Source of the DNA: Pseudomonas sp. GL-B-19
Lineage (GTDB): Bacteria > Pseudomonadota > Gammaproteobacteria > Pseudomonadales > Pseudomonadaceae
Direction: 5' to 3'
Assembly (NCBI RefSeq): GCF_019956415.1
Contig: NZ_JAHBDK010000032.1
Location: 1 to 64,000 of the forward strand
Length of the DNA: 64,000 nt
Below are positions 47,125-56,055 of this stretch, piece by piece. The first letter of the stretch is position 1; each line of letters starts with the position of its first letter. Under the pieces are notes generated by a model, which did no database searches, had not been told where the DNA came from, and saw only the letters and a list, made by a program, of their open reading frames with translations. The position numbers and the translations under genes are program-made.

Positions 47125-47248
47125 AAGCGCCACTATAAACTTTTGGTTTACACAGACTATCGCAATTACCGTCTACTCAGCGTGTAATCCGCAATCGATA
47201 CTAGGCTCCATCAACCGAGGCATCCGCCTCGGGACTTTGGAGATCGAT

Positions 47249-47995
47249 ATGACTACTCAGAACCTCAGCGGCAAAGTGGCGTTGATCCAAGGTGGATCTC
47301 GCGGTATCGGCGCAGCCATCGTCAAACGCCTGGCCGCTGAAGGCGCGACCGTTGCCTTCACCTACGTCAGTTCCACAACCAAAGCCGAAGAATTGCAAAA
47401 CAGCATCACCGTCAGCGGCGGCAAAGCCCTGGCCATCAAGGCGGACAGCGCCGACGCCGAGGCCATTCGCAGCGCCGTGAGCGCTACCGTCAAAGCCTTT
47501 GGTCGCCTGGACATCCTGGTCAACAACGCCGGCGTGCTGGCCGTTGCCCCCCTGGAAGATTTCAAACTCGAAGACTTCGACCAGACCCTCGCCATCAACG
47601 TGCGCAGCGTGTTCATCGCCACCCAGGCCGCTGCCACACACATGACCGAGGGCGGTCGCATCATCAACATCGGCAGCACCAACGCCGATCGCATGCCCTT
47701 CGCCGGCGGTGGCCCGTACGCCATGAGCAAAGCGGCACTGGTTGGCCTGACCAAAGGCCTGGCCCGCGACCTCGGCCCACGCGGCATCACCATCAACAAC
47801 GTGCAGCCCGGCCCGGTCGACACCGACATGAACCCGGCCGACGGTGACTTCGCTGAAAGCCTGATCCCGTTAATGGCAGTGGGTCGTTACGGCAAAGCCG
47901 AAGAAATCGCCAGCTTCGTTGCCTATCTCGTCGGTCCGGAAGCCGGTTACATCACGGGTGCCAGTTTGACCATCGACGGTGGTTTCGGCGCCTGA
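47249..47995 (+). CDS. Short-chain dehydrogenase/reductase
   Basis: A 248-residue classical SDR. The nucleotide motif GGSRGIGAA, the structural motif NNAGVLA and the active site (serine in INIGSTNADR, then YAMSK) are all present; C-terminal IDGGFGA is typical. GGAG lies 7 nt before the ATG. An alternative long frame upstream overlaps the LysR gene and is not used. The LysR regulator probably controls it. Substrate unknown. Confidence 0.93.
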   Translation: MTTQNLSGKVALIQGGSRGIGAAIVKRLAAEGATVAFTYVSSTTKAEELQNSITVSGGKALAIKADSADAEAIRSAVSATVKAFGRLDILVNNAGVLAVAPLEDFKLEDFDQTLAINVRSVFIATQAAATHMTEGGRIINIGSTNADRMPFAGGGPYAMSKAALVGLTKGLARDLGPRGITINNVQPGPVDTDMNPADGDFAESLIPLMAVGRYGKAEEIASFVAYLVGPEAGYITGASLTIDGGFGA

Positions 47996-48016
47996 TGCGC
48001 TAGACGCAATCAAAAG

Positions 48017-48104
48017 GTGGGAGCGAGCCTGCTCGCGAAGACGGTGCGTCAGGCAACATTGTTGTTGTCTGACCTATCGCATTCGCGAGCAGGCTCGCTC
48101 CCAC
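48017..48104. repeat. REPIN 11 (REP pair)
   Basis: GTGGGAGCGAGCCTGCTCGC and its complement between the SDR gene and the convergent HAD gene. Confidence 0.88.
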
Positions 48105-48121
48105 ATTTGTCAGCTGTTGCG

Positions 48122-48817
48122 TTAAGCCCATTCCAGGGCAGGTAAGCCGCATACGCTCGGCGTGAACGCCTTCAACGTACGAAGAATCCCATCGGCATGT
48201 GCGTATTTTTCGTCCGCCATGGCTTCGTCCGGGATCGCTATCGCAGTCATCCCCGCCGCTTTCGCCGCGGTGACACCAAACGGTGAATCTTCAAACACCA
48301 GGCAATCCTCCGGCGCGACGCCAAGGCGTCGCGCTGCCGTGAGGAAGATATCCGGTGCCGGCTTGGCTGCGCCTACTTCCGGGTCATCGGCCGTCACGAT
48401 GAAGTCGAACAGCGCAAACCAGTCACGGTGCAACGTGGTTTTCTGACCGAACGACTGACGCGAAGAACTGGTGCCCACGGCTATCGGAATATGGTTGGTC
48501 TTCAAGTGCCGCACCAGTTCCTCTGCACCCGGCATCGCCAGAGCTGTAGGAAAACGCTCGCGTATCAGCGGCTCACGGATCACCAGGAACTCTTCGGCGG
48601 TGATCGGCAGATCGAGCGCATCGACCACGTAACGCGCCAGATCACCGGCACCGCGACCGATAATATTTTGCTTGATGCTCCAGTCAAAAACCCGACCGTA
48701 ACGCGCGGCGATCAGGGACGTGACCTCGGTATAAATGCCCTCGGTGTCCAGCAACAAGCCGTCCATGTCGAAAATCACAGCCTTGATCGGGCCGAACTGA
48801 TTGAGCGGTGCATTCAT
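48122..48817 (-). CDS. HAD-superfamily sugar-phosphatase-like hydrolase
   Basis: A 231-residue subfamily IA HAD phosphatase of the beta-phosphoglucomutase-like group. Motif I is IFDMDGLLLDTEG, motif II is VGTSSSR, motif III/IV includes KPAPDIF and FEDSPFGVTAAKAAG. The cap domain lies between residues 30 and 95. The start MNAPLNQFGPIKA is chosen; an upstream in-frame codon adds nine residues. It is transcribed alone. The substrate is not predictable. Confidence 0.9.
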   Translation of the reverse strand: MNAPLNQFGPIKAVIFDMDGLLLDTEGIYTEVTSLIAARYGRVFDWSIKQNIIGRGAGDLARYVVDALDLPITAEEFLVIREPLIRERFPTALAMPGAEELVRHLKTNHIPIAVGTSSSRQSFGQKTTLHRDWFALFDFIVTADDPEVGAAKPAPDIFLTAARRLGVAPEDCLVFEDSPFGVTAAKAAGMTAIAIPDEAMADEKYAHADGILRTLKAFTPSVCGLPALEWA

Positions 48818-49069
48818 CGCATCGGATCCGTTTTCTAATGACATCCCAGAGGCGGCTCAAATACGGCCGGGTCCGTGATCGATTAAAGGATTCAGCAGCA
48901 TAGCGAGCGCGACTGACATTGGGCAACGGGCAATGCCTGACCGTTACAAAAAGTGCTAGTCGTCATTTAGCGATTTTCCCTACATAAAACGCCTCCTTTC
49001 CCGACTTCTTTACCCGCTGATCCCAAGCAAAGTCTCGCGCTCACATTTGATCTGCGCGAGGGACTGCGA

Positions 49070-52000
49070 ATGTTCGTACCTGACAAGGTACTGGCCTTGA
49101 ATAACGCCATCGGGCTGCTGGTGGTCGCTGCCATGGACCCTGAGCAGCCGGACGTCAAAGCGCTGCTCGCAGACTTTCGGCTGTGCCTCAACGACTACGA
49201 CGCCTGGGCGGAGAGTTTCTGGACCGGCAAGGCGCTGGATATCGAGCAGGTATTCAAGGTCGGCAACGAAGTCCGGCTGGTCGCACCGAAGCATTCCACG
49301 ACACCTGTCAGCGCAACCGTCGCCGCGTGTCCGGCCAGCGGCCCGTTGACGCTGGTGCACATGTTCGATGCTGCGCGATTCGTGCCGATTGGCAATACGC
49401 CGGTGATGCTGGAGCCGTTGAACGCTGATGGCACCTATGGCGAGCCGGTCAACCACGAGATCGGCCCCAGCGGCATCCTCGAAATCCCCGAGTGCGAGCG
49501 CGGCCAGCGTTACCGCATCACCTTCTTTCCGAATGTTTCCACTGACCATGTCAAAGCGTTGTACGCCTCGTATCAAGGTGTCATCGACGACCTGGAAAAC
49601 TGGCTGCGCAACGAGTGGTCGAGCGAATTCGAATCATCATGGGCCGCGTATTCCGAGGCCGGATTCATCCAGCGCTACGGCCTGTTGCAACAGGCTGACT
49701 GGCTCGGTTTCGAGAACTCGCTGAATGGTTTGTGGGACGACGTGAAGCAGATTTACGAGCTGATCACGGACCTGCAAGCCAACAGCGAAAAACTCCTTGA
49801 ATACCTGACCGAGGCCGAACTTGAAACGCTGTTGAAGGCCTCGGCTGAATCGATTGCCAATCTGTTGTTGGTGTTGAGTGACGAGCCGTTGATGTTCATC
49901 CATCTGGCGGCGTTCACCAGTTGGCTGCGGATGATGCCACCGCAGCACATCGCCGAGGTCGTGGCGGAAATTTGTACAGGGATATTGATCGGATTCCTGT
50001 TGGCATGCGCTACAGGTCCTATGGGACTGACGTCCGGCATCAGCGCCAGAGTGCTGAGCAAAATCAAATCGGTGCGAGCGCGCAAATGGCTGGCTGCCGC
50101 GAGTTTTCGCCTGGCCGCCCAATCCGACCTGACGCCCCATGCGGGTGTACTCAAACCCCTCGCGCTCAACGTCCGGACTGCTCCGCTGAACCCTGCGCCT
50201 GCGGTGCCGTTGCAGATCAGCGCGGGCTCTACGCCGGCTGTACTGGTGAACAACCCGGTTGCCATCGCGCGCAACAAATCCACAGCAAAAACTCGCCTGA
50301 GCCGCAAGGAAAACCGTGACGACGCCCCCGAGCAGGCGAAAAACCCCAACGGTGACAGCGCCGATTGCGCACCACTGACCTGCACCAACGGTTGCCCGGT
50401 GTCGATGGTCACCGGCGAAGAGCTGCTGACCCTGGAAGATGGAACGCTCAACGGTTTACTGCCGTTTGCGTTCACCCGGTTGTACCGAACCAGCGCCGTG
50501 GAAATCGATTGCGGGCTGGGCTGGGGCTGGAGTCATTCGCTGGCGCACCGGTTGGAGCTGGACGCAGAACACGTCGTCTGGATCGACCATGAAAACCGCC
50601 GCACGACGTTTCCGCTGCCCAGCCAGGAATGCCCGGCCATTCACAACAGCCTGTCGCGGGCGGCGATTTATCTCGGGGATCAGCCTGAAGAATTAGTCCT
50701 CGCCCTGGCTGGCGAGACGGTGCGCTTTTATCACTTTCGCAATGGGCGGCTGACCGAGATCAGCGACGCCTACAACAACCGGTTGCACGTCACCCGTGAC
50801 CGACAGGATCGCATTCAGCGCCTCGACAACGGTGCAGGTCGTTCGCTGCTGTTGCGCTACGAGCGCCGGCACATCATCGCTGTCGAGTATCAGTCGTTTC
50901 ACCCTGCCGACAATGCGGATGACACCTGGCGCACAGAGCAAACGCTGATCGCCTACCGCTACGACGCCCGACAGCGACTGATTGAAGCGACCAATGCCGC
51001 CGGGGAAAGCGAACGGTACGACTACGACGACCAACACGTGATTCTCCAGCGGCAACTGGCCGGGGGGGCAAGTTTCTTTTGGGAGTGGGAGCGGTCCGGC
51101 AAAGCCGCGCGATGTATTCGGCACTGGGCGACGTTCGCGCAAATGGATACGCGTTATGCCTGGGACGACAACGGCGCAGTACTGGTTAAAAACGTCGATG
51201 GCAGCGAGGAAGTGTATGTCCATGACGACACCGCGCGACTGGTGCGCCGGGTTGAACCGAATGGTGCCGAGCACCTAAAGACGTATGACCACAAGGGTCA
51301 GCTGATTGCCGAACAGGGGCCGCTGGGAGCAATTACTCAATACCGCTACGACGAAATCGGGCGGCTGATTGCGCTGATTCCACCTGAAGATGAGCCAACG
51401 TCCTACGAGTACCGCAACGGTTTCCTGCATGCGTGCTATCGCGGCAAAGCGGTATGGAAATATCAACGCAATGCTCAAGGCGATGTTACCGAGGCCATCG
51501 ATCCCGACGGCGAGATCACCCACTACCACTACGACGCTCAAGGTCGCCTGCTGTCGATCCGTTATCCGGACAACAGTCGTCATGTTTTCGTTCGGGATGC
51601 TATCGGGCAACTGATTGAGGAAACGCTGCCGAACGGCGGACAGCGACGGTTTTCCTACGACGCGTTGGGACGGCAAATTACCCGTCAGGACGAACACGGT
51701 ACTGTCACTCAATACCAGTGGGATGCCGTTGGCCGACTGATTCAGACCATTCTTCCTACTGGCGCCAGCCGTGCCTTCAGCTACAACGCCTACGGCAAGA
51801 TCACCGCCGAACGCGATGAGCTGGGCCGCATCACGCGTTTTGAGTACGACGATGACCTGCACCTGGTCAGTCGCCGGACCAACCCCGACGGCACGCAACT
51901 GCGTTATCGCTATGACAACGCACGGCTGCTGCTGACCGAAATCGAGAATGAATCCGGCGAACGCTATCAGCTGGACTACACGCCCAGTGGATTGATCCGA

Positions 52001-53932
52001 CAGGAAAGCGGATTTGACGGTCGACGCACCGCGTACGTCTACGACCTCAATGGCCATCTGCTGGAGAAAACCGAGTTCGGCGATGACGGCTCGCAGCTGA
52101 CAACCCGTTATCAACGGGACTCGGCCGGTCGCCTGCTGATCAAAACCCTGCCCGACGGCATCAAGGTCGAATACCACTACGACAGCCTGGGCCGCTTGGT
52201 CAGCGTTAATGACAACCATGATCACCCACTGGAATTCGAATACGACACTCAAAACCGGCTGATCACTGAACACCAGAGTTGGGCCACGTTGCGTTATGGC
52301 TACGACGCTTGCGGCCGACTCAGCCACCTGCGCCTGCCAGACAACAGCAAACTCGCCTACCACCGCGCCAAGGGTGGCGCACTGACAGCCATCGACCTTA
52401 ACGGCACACGTCTTACCAGCCACACCTATCAATTCGGCCGTGAATTACAGCGCCAACAAGGCTTGTTACACAGCCAGTACGAGCACGACGAACAAGGTCG
52501 CCTGAAGGCCCACGCGGTCAGCCAACACCAGCAATCGCTATACCGACGTGACTTTACCTACAGCGCCAACGGCAATCTCGACGCCATCGCTGACACCCGC
52601 CATGGCCAACGCAACTACCAATACGATCCCCTCAACCGCCTGATCCGCGTCCGCCATTCCCGCGATCAACAACCCGAAAGCTTCGCCCATGATCCGGCCG
52701 GCAATCTGCTGATGCAGGATCGCCCCGGCCCGTCCACCGTCAAAGGCAATCGCCTGTTGATGCAAGGCGACCGCCACTTCGACTACGACGCCTTCGGCAA
52801 CCTGATCCGCGAACGCCGAGGCACTGCGCAAAAACTCGTCACCGAATACCGCTACGACTGCCAGCACCGACTCATCGGCGCCACCCTGCCCAACGGCACC
52901 TGCGCGACCTACCGCTACGACGCCTTCGGCCGCCGTATCAGCAAAACCGTCGACGGCAAAACCACCGAGTTTTTCTGGCAAGGCGACCACCTCATCGCCG
53001 AACACAGCCAGGACCACCATCGTAGCTACCTCTACGAACCCGGCACCTTCCGCCCACTCGCCATGCTCGACGGCAAAGGCCCACGCCAGGCCTGCCCGTT
53101 CTACTACCAACTCGACCACCTCGGCACCCCGCAAGAACTCACCGATTACAGCGGCGACATCATCTGGGCCGCGCAATACACCGCCTACGGCCGCCTGACT
53201 CGACTGAACCGCGATACGCATCAAGTGCTGGATCAACCGCTGAGGTTTCAAGGGCAGTATTTCGACGCGGAGACGGGGCTGCATTACAACCGGCATCGTT
53301 ACTACAACCCGGATCTTGGACGGTATCTGACACCGGATCCGAGTGGGTTGGCGGGTGGGATAAACGGGTATCAGTACACGCGGAATCCGACGGGGTGGGT
53401 TGATCCGTTGGGGTTGAGTGAGTGTCCTGGAGGGGATGGGTGTAAGAGGCCGGCGTTTGGGGAGGAGGATCCGGCGGGGAAGGTTTGGGTTGATGAGGGT
53501 GAAGTAACGCTTCCCGTACCTAACGGCAAGATTGATTATCTCTATCGGGGCGACGTGAAGCACCCCGACGAAATCTTCAGAACGGGATTTAAGAGTAAAG
53601 GGGAAAGCAATGACCTATTGCTTCATGCTATCGACAGCGATGATCCGCCAAGCAATTTCGTCAGCACCTCACCATCTAAGGGTACGGGCATCCAATTTGC
53701 TACGAAATTTAGAACAAGAAAAGGCTTTTTGTACACACTCAGACAAATTGATGGGATAGATGTCAATAAAGAGTTGAAAAACCTTGTTCCGTTTGCAGAT
53801 GAAACTGAAATAGCCATCCCAAACAGGATTGATACAGCAGATATAATAGGCGCGACACCGATGAAAAAGGACGGGAGCTACGTCGGATACTCCATTCCTA
53901 ACCCAAATAGGAAACCAAATGGAAACCACTAA
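49070..53932 (+). CDS. Rhs polymorphic toxin with ADP-ribosyltransferase tip
   Basis: A 1620-residue effector. Residues 1-290 are a non-PAAR N-terminal domain; a hydrophobic stretch (about 300-330) and a DUF6531-like entry (TCTNGCPVSMVTGEELLTLE) precede the RHS/YD repeat cage (about 560-1400, many YDxxGRL units). The core ends with DPSGL and DPLGL (about 1422-1448), the self-cleavage boundary. The 170-residue tail fits a cholera/pertussis-type ADP-ribosyltransferase: R1493 in LYRGD, S-T-S at 1532-1534, and E1578-x-E1580. DNA of the tail is visibly AT-richer than the core. Delivery by type VI secretion is likely but no vgrG or chaperone gene is in the window. Confidence 0.9.
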   Translation: MFVPDKVLALNNAIGLLVVAAMDPEQPDVKALLADFRLCLNDYDAWAESFWTGKALDIEQVFKVGNEVRLVAPKHSTTPVSATVAACPASGPLTLVHMFDAARFVPIGNTPVMLEPLNADGTYGEPVNHEIGPSGILEIPECERGQRYRITFFPNVSTDHVKALYASYQGVIDDLENWLRNEWSSEFESSWAAYSEAGFIQRYGLLQQADWLGFENSLNGLWDDVKQIYELITDLQANSEKLLEYLTEAELETLLKASAESIANLLLVLSDEPLMFIHLAAFTSWLRMMPPQHIAEVVAEICTGILIGFLLACATGPMGLTSGISARVLSKIKSVRARKWLAAASFRLAAQSDLTPHAGVLKPLALNVRTAPLNPAPAVPLQISAGSTPAVLVNNPVAIARNKSTAKTRLSRKENRDDAPEQAKNPNGDSADCAPLTCTNGCPVSMVTGEELLTLEDGTLNGLLPFAFTRLYRTSAVEIDCGLGWGWSHSLAHRLELDAEHVVWIDHENRRTTFPLPSQECPAIHNSLSRAAIYLGDQPEELVLALAGETVRFYHFRNGRLTEISDAYNNRLHVTRDRQDRIQRLDNGAGRSLLLRYERRHIIAVEYQSFHPADNADDTWRTEQTLIAYRYDARQRLIEATNAAGESERYDYDDQHVILQRQLAGGASFFWEWERSGKAARCIRHWATFAQMDTRYAWDDNGAVLVKNVDGSEEVYVHDDTARLVRRVEPNGAEHLKTYDHKGQLIAEQGPLGAITQYRYDEIGRLIALIPPEDEPTSYEYRNGFLHACYRGKAVWKYQRNAQGDVTEAIDPDGEITHYHYDAQGRLLSIRYPDNSRHVFVRDAIGQLIEETLPNGGQRRFSYDALGRQITRQDEHGTVTQYQWDAVGRLIQTILPTGASRAFSYNAYGKITAERDELGRITRFEYDDDLHLVSRRTNPDGTQLRYRYDNARLLLTEIENESGERYQLDYTPSGLIRQESGFDGRRTAYVYDLNGHLLEKTEFGDDGSQLTTRYQRDSAGRLLIKTLPDGIKVEYHYDSLGRLVSVNDNHDHPLEFEYDTQNRLITEHQSWATLRYGYDACGRLSHLRLPDNSKLAYHRAKGGALTAIDLNGTRLTSHTYQFGRELQRQQGLLHSQYEHDEQGRLKAHAVSQHQQSLYRRDFTYSANGNLDAIADTRHGQRNYQYDPLNRLIRVRHSRDQQPESFAHDPAGNLLMQDRPGPSTVKGNRLLMQGDRHFDYDAFGNLIRERRGTAQKLVTEYRYDCQHRLIGATLPNGTCATYRYDAFGRRISKTVDGKTTEFFWQGDHLIAEHSQDHHRSYLYEPGTFRPLAMLDGKGPRQACPFYYQLDHLGTPQELTDYSGDIIWAAQYTAYGRLTRLNRDTHQVLDQPLRFQGQYFDAETGLHYNRHRYYNPDLGRYLTPDPSGLAGGINGYQYTRNPTGWVDPLGLSECPGGDGCKRPAFGEEDPAGKVWVDEGEVTLPVPNGKIDYLYRGDVKHPDEIFRTGFKSKGESNDLLLHAIDSDDPPSNFVSTSPSKGTGIQFATKFRTRKGFLYTLRQIDGIDVNKELKNLVPFADETEIAIPNRIDTADIIGATPMKKDGSYVGYSIPNPNRKPNGNH

Positions 53933-54308
53933 AATCACAATAGTAATTGACAACCATGAGGAGCAGGCAAAGCTGCAATATGATGCCGCGAAGATGGTTA
54001 TAATTTTTACAATGAAAAATGGTTTCCGAAAAAGGTATGAAAGCGAGGATCTCTATCTATGCCTAGCAAAAATAAGGCTTGATTTCCCCCATGTAAAATT
54101 TTTATGTAAAGGGGCAAAACTAAACGTAACCCCTTCCAGAATGTGCTCACAAATGAGTGGCGGATTCGTTGCATACGAACTAAAAATGGGAAAATCCGCG
54201 ACATTTGATGACATCGTCTACATATTTGACTACGAAGAAACCAATATCGTAAACACATTAAAAGAGCAAAGAGATTTTTATAAAAAATGGCTACAGTCAT
54301 TGAAATAG
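53919..54308 (+). CDS. Putative immunity protein 1 for the Rhs toxin
   Basis: A 129-residue protein of no family I recognise, starting METTKITIVIDNHEEQ. Its ATG lies 14 bp inside the toxin gene, so the two are translationally coupled, as expected for a toxin-immunity pair. It is acidic to neutral, without signal peptide or membrane helix, with three cysteines and a Lys/Phe/Tyr-rich composition. Low GC matches the toxin tail. The cognate role is inferred from position. Confidence 0.75.
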   Translation: METTKITIVIDNHEEQAKLQYDAAKMVIIFTMKNGFRKRYESEDLYLCLAKIRLDFPHVKFLCKGAKLNVTPSRMCSQMSGGFVAYELKMGKSATFDDIVYIFDYEETNIVNTLKEQRDFYKKWLQSLK

Positions 54309-54405
54309 AGTGATCCGGATCTGCACCCACCTTCCTAAACGGTATTGAGAAGGCCTTGGAATCTTCAAGCAACGTGGGACATGACAGACTGGAGCATCGA
54401 AGAAG

Positions 54406-54834
54406 ATGAATCACAGAAACGACAGTCTTGAACAACTTGTATCCGACTTTCTTTCGATGGTGAATAAAGCAACTGCCCTACTCAGAGAAAAATTTGGCAC
54501 TAGATGCATCCTCAGGCTATGGCACACCAATAAAATCGAGCGATGCGGAACAATTACCGGGGACATAACCTATGAACTATACGGGGTTGGATGTGCTGTT
54601 TACTTCCCTGAATTGTGCATAGACTTTGATTACGGACCGGAAGGCAGGACAGACGGCTTTGATGTTTGGAAACTTTATATTTTTGCTTGCGAGTCGCCGC
54701 AAAAATACAAAAAACATACTGACAAGAAAGTTCTCAAAGCCGAGTTCGAGGAATATTTAAAACTGGGTAAATTTGAAAAAATGTCGGACTCCCCCGGTGA
54801 ACTGTATTTTTTAAAAGCTCCTACCAACGTCTAA
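54406..54834 (+). CDS. Putative second immunity protein (DUF6896-like)
   Basis: A 142-residue protein starting MNHRNDSLEQLVSDFLSMV. The segments YELYGVGCAVYF and DFDYGPEGRTDGFDVWKLY resemble what I recall of DUF6896 proteins, which often lie beside polymorphic toxins. It follows immunity protein 1 by 97 bp and shares its AT-rich composition. It may protect against a different toxin tail that was once here, or against a neighbour's toxin. Confidence 0.68.
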   Translation: MNHRNDSLEQLVSDFLSMVNKATALLREKFGTRCILRLWHTNKIERCGTITGDITYELYGVGCAVYFPELCIDFDYGPEGRTDGFDVWKLYIFACESPQKYKKHTDKKVLKAEFEEYLKLGKFEKMSDSPGELYFLKAPTNV

Positions 54835-54870
54835 ACAAAATCCATCAAGTAACTATTTCTCTATCGAATG

Positions 54871-54893
54871 CCCCCTAGCATGTGGTGCTAGGG
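54871..54893. terminator. Stem-loop between convergent genes
   Basis: CCCCTAGCA-TGTGG-TGCTAGGGG, a 9-bp perfect stem between immunity gene 2 and the next minus-strand gene. No T-run follows on either strand, so termination is only probable. Confidence 0.45.
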
Positions 54894-54903
54894 GACAAGT
54901 AGC

Positions 54904-55248
54904 TCAACCACCCGAACCGTCTGAACCACCTCCAGTTCCACTCATCTCGGAGCTATCAAAACTACCAGATCCTGCAGACCCACTCCCCATCGAACTCCCA
55001 CCACTCACCACCCCACTTCCCGCCTCCGACCTCGTGCTGCTCCCATCCGCATCACCACCATTCCCGCTTTGGATAGAACCAGGTGGCAGCGCCTTACCAT
55101 CCGAAGAGTTCGCATTCATTTCGGTATACGGAGGCATTCCCCCTTTATCCACAGGCGCATCATTCCCGTTGGATTGAGCAACGGCGGTCAATGAACCGAC
55201 AGACAACAGCCCTGCAATGATCAGGGCTGTTAGTTTTGAACTGATCAT
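54904..55248 (-). CDS. Secreted Gly/Ser-rich small protein
   Basis: A 114-residue protein with a signal peptide (MISSKLTALIIAGLLSVGS, cleavage near AVA|QSNG) and a disordered mature part of Gly, Ser, Asp and Thr. No cysteine or known domain. GGAG precedes the ATG at good spacing. Composition suggests a periplasmic or extracellular disordered protein. Not recognised further. Confidence 0.78.
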   Translation of the reverse strand: MISSKLTALIIAGLLSVGSLTAVAQSNGNDAPVDKGGMPPYTEMNANSSDGKALPPGSIQSGNGGDADGSSTRSEAGSGVVSGGSSMGSGSAGSGSFDSSEMSGTGGGSDGSGG

Positions 55249-55329
55249 GGTGCATCTCCTTTAAAAGGTGCATACCAGATCTGGCAGCGCTCACTTTTTA
55301 AAGTTGCCGCACAATCGACCAGCGGCTTT

Positions 55330-55542
55330 TCAGCCGGGTTCACCCGAGTAATCATCACTGGCAATGTCCGGATCCTCAGGCTCCGCCTCGACATCTCCGC
55401 GCTTCACATCATCAGCTGGCAGTTGCCCCACCGCCGTATCGTCATCCGGCGGACGTTGATCACGACTCAATGAGTTGGTCGGTGAAGGCAGCGGATATTC
55501 AGGGGTGTCGTCGATATCTGTGTCTTTCAGATCTGTGTTCAT
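55330..55542 (-). CDS. Small acidic protein, unknown
   Basis: A 70-residue, highly acidic, proline-rich protein starting MNTDLKDTDIDDTPEYP, without signal peptide, helix or cysteine. GAGAGG lies upstream of the ATG at 55542; a GTG two codons earlier is too close to it. It is in a row of small same-strand genes and probably intrinsically disordered. Confidence 0.65.
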   Translation of the reverse strand: MNTDLKDTDIDDTPEYPLPSPTNSLSRDQRPPDDDTAVGQLPADDVKRGDVEAEPEDPDIASDDYSGEPG

Positions 55543-55611
55543 AAGCACCTCTCGAAGGGCCTGAAAATCAGGTCCTAATACTTCGAGGGGATGATGCAGG
55601 GGAGTGTTCGA

Positions 55612-55929
55612 TCAGAGAGACGATCGGTCGAAGCGCGGCGCCAAAGATAAATCTTCGTCTTCGTCCTCTTCGTCCTCTTCGTCCTCTTCGTCCTCTTCGT
55701 CCTCTTCGTCCTCTTCGTCCTCTTCGTCCTCTTCGTCCTCTTCGTCCTCTTCGTCCTCTTCGTCCTCTTCGTCGTACTCGAGGTTCCCCACATCGCCCGC
55801 GTCATCAGAATCGTTGAGCGGCACCGTGGTGTCGTCCATCAGTGAACCTGGATCTTCGTTGCCAGGGTCGTTGATGAACGGAAGCCCGCTCGGACCTTTT
55901 TGTTCGTTGCCGTCGGTTTCAGGCGTCAT
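55612..55929 (-). CDS. Small acidic protein with EED tandem repeats
   Basis: A 105-residue protein: an N-terminal half of Asp/Pro/Gly-rich disordered sequence (MTPETDGNEQKGPSG) and a C-terminal tract in which EED is repeated twelve times, encoded by perfect 9-bp units. The end is basic (APRFDRSSL). CGAGG precedes the ATG by 8 nt. Such a polyacidic stretch could bind cations or basic proteins; no function is known. The frame is kept by 9-bp units, so copy-number change would only alter length. The complementary frame of polyserine is a shadow. Confidence 0.7.
   Translation of the reverse strand: MTPETDGNEQKGPSGLPFINDPGNEDPGSLMDDTTVPLNDSDDAGDVGNLEYDEEDEEDEEDEEDEEDEEDEEDEEDEEDEEDEEDEEDEDEDLSLAPRFDRSSL
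55662..55769. repeat. Twelve perfect 9-bp tandem repeats
   Basis: Unit CGTCCTCTT on the plus strand, twelve uninterrupted identical copies (108 bp). On the minus strand this reads GAAGAGGAC, coding EED. Perfect identity suggests recent slippage expansion. Confidence 0.98.
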
Positions 55930-56011
55930 GGCATGCCTCGTAATTTTTGGTTGTGTATTAAGTTCGAGACTGCCTTTGGCCGAACGTTCCGGCTTGCGAA
56001 GCCCAGATACG

Positions 56012-56040
56012 AAAAACCCGGCGCGGGGCCGGGTTTTTTT
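56012..56040. terminator. Terminator after glycine-zipper gene 1 (bidirectional form)
   Basis: ACCCGG/CCGGGT stem with a run of A on one side and seven T on the other, between two minus-strand genes. On the minus strand it follows the stop at 56056 by 16 bp. Confidence 0.85.
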
Positions 56041-56055
56041 CTACTCGAGAGCAAG

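Noticed and set aside
48818..49069. Possible PAAR/VgrG or chaperone gene just before the Rhs gene
   Set aside because: The 250-bp gap has no open frame with a ribosome site, and the Rhs N-terminus has no PAAR signature.
55662..55769. Possible CRISPR-like array
   Set aside because: Units are 9 bp with no spacers and there are no cas genes; this is a coding microsatellite.
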